DNA from: Leeuwenhoekiella aestuarii
GTDB taxonomy: Bacteria > Bacteroidota > Bacteroidia > Flavobacteriales > Flavobacteriaceae
Assembly: GCF_004104055.1 (NCBI RefSeq)
Contig: NZ_QOVJ01000001.1
Coordinates: forward strand, 992,001 to 1,056,000
Reading direction: 5' to 3'
DNA length: 64,000 bases
Positions 60,987-64,000 of the stretch are shown piece by piece. Position 1 is the first letter of the stretch. Each line of letters opens with the position of its first letter. Under the pieces are notes generated by a model. The model had not been told where the DNA came from. It was given only the letters and a program-made list of their open reading frames with translations, and searched no databases. Made by a program: the position numbers and the translations under genes.

Positions 60987-61901
60987 ATGAGAATAGGCTA
61001 TAGTTTCCTTGTATTTAGTTTTATCTTAGTAAGTTCTTGCAAAGAAAAAACCACAGAATCAGTAACAATGACATCAAAAACAATACACGTTCAAGGTCAC
61101 AGAGGGGAACGCGGCAACCTGCCCGAAAATTCGATTCCTGCCTTTTTAGGAGCACTTCGCAAAGGCGTAGATGTATTAGAATTAGATGTAGTGATCTCTA
61201 AAGACAAAAAGGTGGTGGTAAGCCACGAGCCGGTGATGCTCCCGCTCTATATGTCGACTCCTAAGGGAGATTCTATCCCGCAGGGTGATGCGGAAAAGTA
61301 TAATTTATATGAAATGGATTATGCTGAAATCAAACAATTTGACGGCGGTTCTAAGGGTAATGTACGCTTTCCGAAGCAACAGAAGTTGAAGACTTATAAA
61401 CCCTTATTAAGCGAAGTTTTTGATACAGTAGCGGCTACGATTAAAGCTGAAAATTTGAAACCGGTAAAATTTAATATCGAGATCAAATCGATACCCGAAG
61501 AATACGGTGTTTTTCAACCGGAACCTAGGGAATTTGTAGATTTAGTAATGCAGGTTATTCAGCAAAGTAAAGCTGAAGATTTGGTGAATATTCAGTCGTT
61601 TGACACCCAAATTCTTGAAGTGATGCATAACCAGTATCCCGATATTGAACTTGCCTATTTGGTTGAGAACGGAAAATTTCAAAACAACCTGAAGCAGCTT
61701 TCATTCACACCAGAGATTTACAGTCCGTATTTCAAACTGCTTGATTCGGCTGAAGTCAACAAAATTCACGAGGCAAGTTTAAAAGTGATCCCGTGGACGG
61801 TTAATGAACCGGAAGATATTGATGCCGTAATCATGCTACAGGTTGACGGAATCATTACCGATTATCCGGAGCGGGTGCTTAAAGCACTGAAACAGGAGTA
61901 G
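60987..61901 (+). CDS. Glycerophosphodiester phosphodiesterase lipoprotein
   Basis: This GDPD-family TIM-barrel enzyme of 304 aa hydrolyses glycerophosphodiesters to glycerol-3-phosphate and an alcohol. Lipobox LVSSC near residue 18. The active site GHRGERGNLPENS (His, Glu), LELDVVISKD (Glu-x-Asp) and VVVSHEP (second His) is complete. The C-terminal strand VIPWTVNEPEDIDAVI and IITDYPERVL are typical. It lies 6-7 kb from the glycan locus and could release phosphoglycerol, but this link is only by proximity. Confidence 0.91.
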   Translation: MRIGYSFLVFSFILVSSCKEKTTESVTMTSKTIHVQGHRGERGNLPENSIPAFLGALRKGVDVLELDVVISKDKKVVVSHEPVMLPLYMSTPKGDSIPQGDAEKYNLYEMDYAEIKQFDGGSKGNVRFPKQQKLKTYKPLLSEVFDTVAATIKAENLKPVKFNIEIKSIPEEYGVFQPEPREFVDLVMQVIQQSKAEDLVNIQSFDTQILEVMHNQYPDIELAYLVENGKFQNNLKQLSFTPEIYSPYFKLLDSAEVNKIHEASLKVIPWTVNEPEDIDAVIMLQVDGIITDYPERVLKALKQE

Positions 61902-61922
61902 TTATACAAAAACTTTTTAGTA

Positions 61923-62618
61923 GTGAAGATTCAGGAATTAAAAGTATATACGCCCCATCTGACCCTGCAGCGGCTGTTTTATGAAGAAACGCTGGGACTT
62001 GAAGTATTTAACGCGACCAACGATCGCTTTTCGGTAAAGCTCGGAGAATCGATACTGGTGTTTGAGCAACGGGAGACCGCCACACCATATCATTTTGCGA
62101 TGACGATTCCTGCAAATAAAGAAAAAGAAGCGCTTACCTGGCTCAAACAACGGGTTGATATTCTTAATTATGAGGGTAATACCATACAGGAGTTTAAAAA
62201 CTGGAACGCAAAGGCAATCTACTTTTACGATGCAGATCAAAATATTGTCGAGTTTATTGCCCGAAATACCCTGAATAACCAAACTTCAGATGGCTTTAGT
62301 AAAGCACAATTGCTTGAAATTTCGGAAATAGGGCTTCCTACAGATGCTATTGATCAAAGCTTTATTATACTTAACAAAACGCTGGGACTTGAAGTCTACG
62401 ACGGCAATTTTGAGCGTTTTTGTGCGGTGGGTGATGCAAACGGATTGATTATTCTTATCGATAAAAATTCCAGAAAATGGTTTCCTACCAATGACACGGC
62501 TTATCCTTCAGATTTTAGCCTAATCGCAAAGGTTGATAGGTCGACATTTAGAATTGAATATAAAAATGAAATTTTAAAAGCAGAACCTATAACTACAACA
62601 AGTAAACAAAACTTGTAA
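61923..62618 (+). CDS. VOC-superfamily protein with two domains
   Basis: This is a 231-aa cytoplasmic protein with two VOC (glyoxalase/bleomycin-resistance) modules: residues 5-115 (LTLQRLFYEETLGLEVF ... NAKAIYFYDADQNIVEFIAR) and about 125-215 (QSFIILNKTLGLEVYD). The first keeps His/Glu positions at the ends of strands (YHFAMTI, NIVEFI), the second looks degenerate. It starts at GTG 61923. The next VOC gene begins immediately after its stop (TAA-ATG), so the two are coupled. Confidence 0.82.
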   Translation: MKIQELKVYTPHLTLQRLFYEETLGLEVFNATNDRFSVKLGESILVFEQRETATPYHFAMTIPANKEKEALTWLKQRVDILNYEGNTIQEFKNWNAKAIYFYDADQNIVEFIARNTLNNQTSDGFSKAQLLEISEIGLPTDAIDQSFIILNKTLGLEVYDGNFERFCAVGDANGLIILIDKNSRKWFPTNDTAYPSDFSLIAKVDRSTFRIEYKNEILKAEPITTTSKQNL

Positions 62619-62981
62619 ATGCAACACAACCTTAAATCCATCCGTCCATTTATAGGATCTAAAGACTTTAAAACATCGCGCGCGTTTTACCGCGAAATGG
62701 GTTTTGAAGAAGTCTTGATTTCTCCTAAAATGGCTTTGTTTAAAAATGGGGATTTATGCTTTTATCTTCAAGATGCCTATGTGAAAGATTGGGTAGACAA
62801 TACCATGCTTTTTCTGGAAGTAGAGAATCTGAAAGCGCATTTGAAGCACCTTAAATCCTTAAATCTGCCTCAAAAGTTTGAGGCCGTACGTGTTTCAGAA
62901 CTGGTACATAACGATTGGGGCTCAGAATATTTTGTACACGATCCTTCCGGAATTCTTTGGCATATAGGAAGTTTCAAATAG
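62619..62981 (+). CDS. VOC-superfamily protein, single domain
   Basis: This 120-aa single VOC module resembles glyoxalase/bleomycin-resistance-type proteins. It starts with IRPFIGSKDFKTSRAFYREMGFEEV and ends with NDWGSEYFVHDPSGILWHIG. The usual metal positions (His/Gln and Glu) are only partly present, so activity is uncertain. It is directly adjacent to the preceding VOC gene with zero spacing. Confidence 0.85.
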   Translation: MQHNLKSIRPFIGSKDFKTSRAFYREMGFEEVLISPKMALFKNGDLCFYLQDAYVKDWVDNTMLFLEVENLKAHLKHLKSLNLPQKFEAVRVSELVHNDWGSEYFVHDPSGILWHIGSFK

Positions 62982-63117
62982 ATCATTTCGGGTAATTTGA
63001 GTACGAGGTGGATGAAATTCTTTAATATTTAGCCAATACGATGTTAGGGCTATCCAAAAACACCGGTTCAACTCGATCTCATTAGTTAGCTTTAATAAAA
63101 TTTTAAAGTCAAATGCA

Positions 63118-63765
63118 ATGCGAATATTACTTCTTTTTTGTTCTGTACTTTTAATAAGTTCTTGTAAAGAGAATCCTAAAAATAAGGAAACACCTATTCC
63201 TCAAAGTCAGCATGCAGGTTCTGAAGTACCTGAACCTATATCCTCTCCTCAAAGGCTTACGAATATAGAAGACATAAAAAAAGAGTACAGCCGCCTTAGG
63301 CAGCTTTTAAAAACTAAAGATTTAGATTCTACTTCGTTTACCTACAATTGCAACGGTGAAAAATCAGGTACTGTAGTATTTTTTTCAGACACTACAGGAC
63401 TTAAAGTGATCAGACACGCGCATAATGAATACAGCCATTTTGAAGCAGCTGATTTTTATTACCTCCGCGATGAAGTTCCGTTTTTTGTATTTTCTACAAA
63501 TACAACGTGGAGCTTTAGTGGAGGTACAGCAGATGCGCCACAAACTACTGATAATGTAGTGGAAAAGCGTTTTTACCTATTAAATGGAGAACCGGTTGAC
63601 TGCCTGCAGAAGCAATACAGTGTCAAATCTGATGAAGCCAATCCGATTAACCCCAATACTATAGCCAATCAAAAGACAGATTGTAAGGCAATTGAAGACT
63701 ATTTAGAAACGTATAAGCTTCTTTTAAAACATCGGGAAACTACTTCAGAAATCACCTGTCTTTAA
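63118..63765 (+). CDS. Hypothetical lipoprotein
   Basis: I do not recognise a family. The signal peptide ends in LISSC (Cys16), followed by a K/P/E-rich linker and a short helix (DIKKEYSRLRQLLKTKD). Beta strands follow (GTVVFFSDTTGLKVIRH; FFVFSTNTTWSFSGG). Three cysteines beyond the lipobox (Cys77, Cys164 and Cys191 regions, plus a final one) might form disulfides. It is probably surface-anchored. The gene stands alone, and the next frame begins 88 nt after its stop. Confidence 0.72.
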   Translation: MRILLLFCSVLLISSCKENPKNKETPIPQSQHAGSEVPEPISSPQRLTNIEDIKKEYSRLRQLLKTKDLDSTSFTYNCNGEKSGTVVFFSDTTGLKVIRHAHNEYSHFEAADFYYLRDEVPFFVFSTNTTWSFSGGTADAPQTTDNVVEKRFYLLNGEPVDCLQKQYSVKSDEANPINPNTIANQKTDCKAIEDYLETYKLLLKHRETTSEITCL

Positions 63766-63824
63766 AATCTAAAAACGATTTAAAAATTAGCCTGAAAAAC
63801 TTCAGATTATTTTAAGGGGGTACT

Positions 63825-63832
63825 TAGCTTTG
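63825..63832 (+). promoter_or_regulatory. Candidate -7 box for the last gene
   Basis: TAGCTTTG fits TAnnTTTG, 20 nt before the ATG at 63853. Confidence 0.35.
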
Positions 63833-63852
63833 TTGCTTACAAGTACCACTTC

Positions 63853-64000
63853 ATGAAGCGCACCTTTATTAAATCAATTCTGCTGGCAGGTTTTACTATT
63901 GCTTTGGCATTGATTTATATAGTGGCTCCTGTGCAGCAAGCGGCATTACAATGGGCTCACGAATTGGATCACGAGTTCAATCATATAACTGCACAAGCAC
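63853..64000 (+). CDS. Unknown membrane-anchored protein, truncated by window end
   Basis: An open frame runs from ATG 63853 to the end. It starts MKRTFIKSILLAGFTIALAL, i.e. one signal-anchor helix, then a helix rich in His and Asp/Glu (WAHELDHEFNHI). Too little is visible to assign a family. The preceding -7 box supports it as a real gene. Confidence 0.5.
   Translation, partial: MKRTFIKSILLAGFTIALALIYIVAPVQQAALQWAHELDHEFNHITAQA

Noticed and set aside
1-64000. CRISPR array, insertion sequence, prophage, tRNA or rRNA gene
   Set aside because: I read through all gaps and saw no regularly spaced repeats, transposase, integrase or phage genes, and no cloverleaf-like or rRNA segments.

Overview
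The window reads as chromosomal DNA of a member of the Flavobacteriaceae (Bacteroidetes). The reasons are: SusC/SusD pairs and TonB receptors with a CarboxypepD_reg-like N-terminal domain; families restricted to or typical of Bacteroidetes (DUF4296, DUF4271, DUF6252-like, the LuxE-like acyltransferase next to a PhoB/PhoR-type pair, a half DEAD-box protein); promoters of the Bacteroidetes form TTG-N18/19-TAnnTTTG; near absence of Shine-Dalgarno sequences; several TTG/GTG starts; and intergenic repeats known from flavobacterial genomes. A marine genus related to Leeuwenhoekiella or Gramella is plausible, but the genus cannot be decided from this sequence. I see no rRNA, tRNA, CRISPR, prophage or insertion sequence.

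Layout. 1-28.6 kb is mostly housekeeping: the 3' end of leuS, a membrane zinc peptidase, tyrS, an NAD-dependent epimerase, a pyrC operon (glycosyltransferase, pyrC, DUF4296 lipoprotein), DUF4271-hemD, pckA, a saccharopine dehydrogenase with an Lrp-type regulator, a LuxE-like protein, a response regulator/histidine kinase pair whose 3' end overlaps a glycosyltransferase antisense, a trmB-lysE-ATL operon, mrp-nfu, a TIM-barrel isomerase, a ferredoxin, an operon of a metallophosphoesterase and two sister SGNH hydrolases, DUF3050, an acyl-CoA dehydrogenase, and rpsP-rimM-trmN6.

29.6-34.9 kb is an iron-uptake operon on the minus strand: a TonB siderophore-type receptor, a DUF4198 periplasmic protein, two small membrane proteins (DUF3325 and DUF3649 types) and a PepSY transmembrane protein. 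It has a near-perfect promoter flanked by two related AT-rich palindromic boxes that look like metal-repressor operators. 35-41.3 kb holds an aldo-keto reductase, a PAP2 phosphatase, DUF1206, an S9 peptidase and a half DEAD-box protein. A candidate structured small RNA (about 130 nt, minus strand) follows at 41.3-41.5 kb.

41.5-59.8 kb is a polysaccharide utilization locus on the minus strand. In transcription order it has an MFS transporter, a triple-tyrosine/LuxR-type one-component regulator, susC, susD, two GH144-type lipoproteins, a CE1-like esterase, a GH3 beta-glucosidase, a second alpha/beta hydrolase, a formylglycine sulfatase and an EEP-fold phosphodiesterase. Two GH144 enzymes plus GH3, without GH16/GH17, point to beta-1,2-glucan rather than laminarin. 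The extra esterases, sulfatase and phosphodiesterase suggest a decorated glucan. An 18-nt motif (GTAAAYTGCATTGRTGTA) occurs upstream of both susC and the regulator gene and is the best candidate operator. 60-64 kb contains an SdiA-regulated-type protein, a glycerophosphodiester phosphodiesterase, two VOC-fold genes, an unknown lipoprotein and a truncated final gene.
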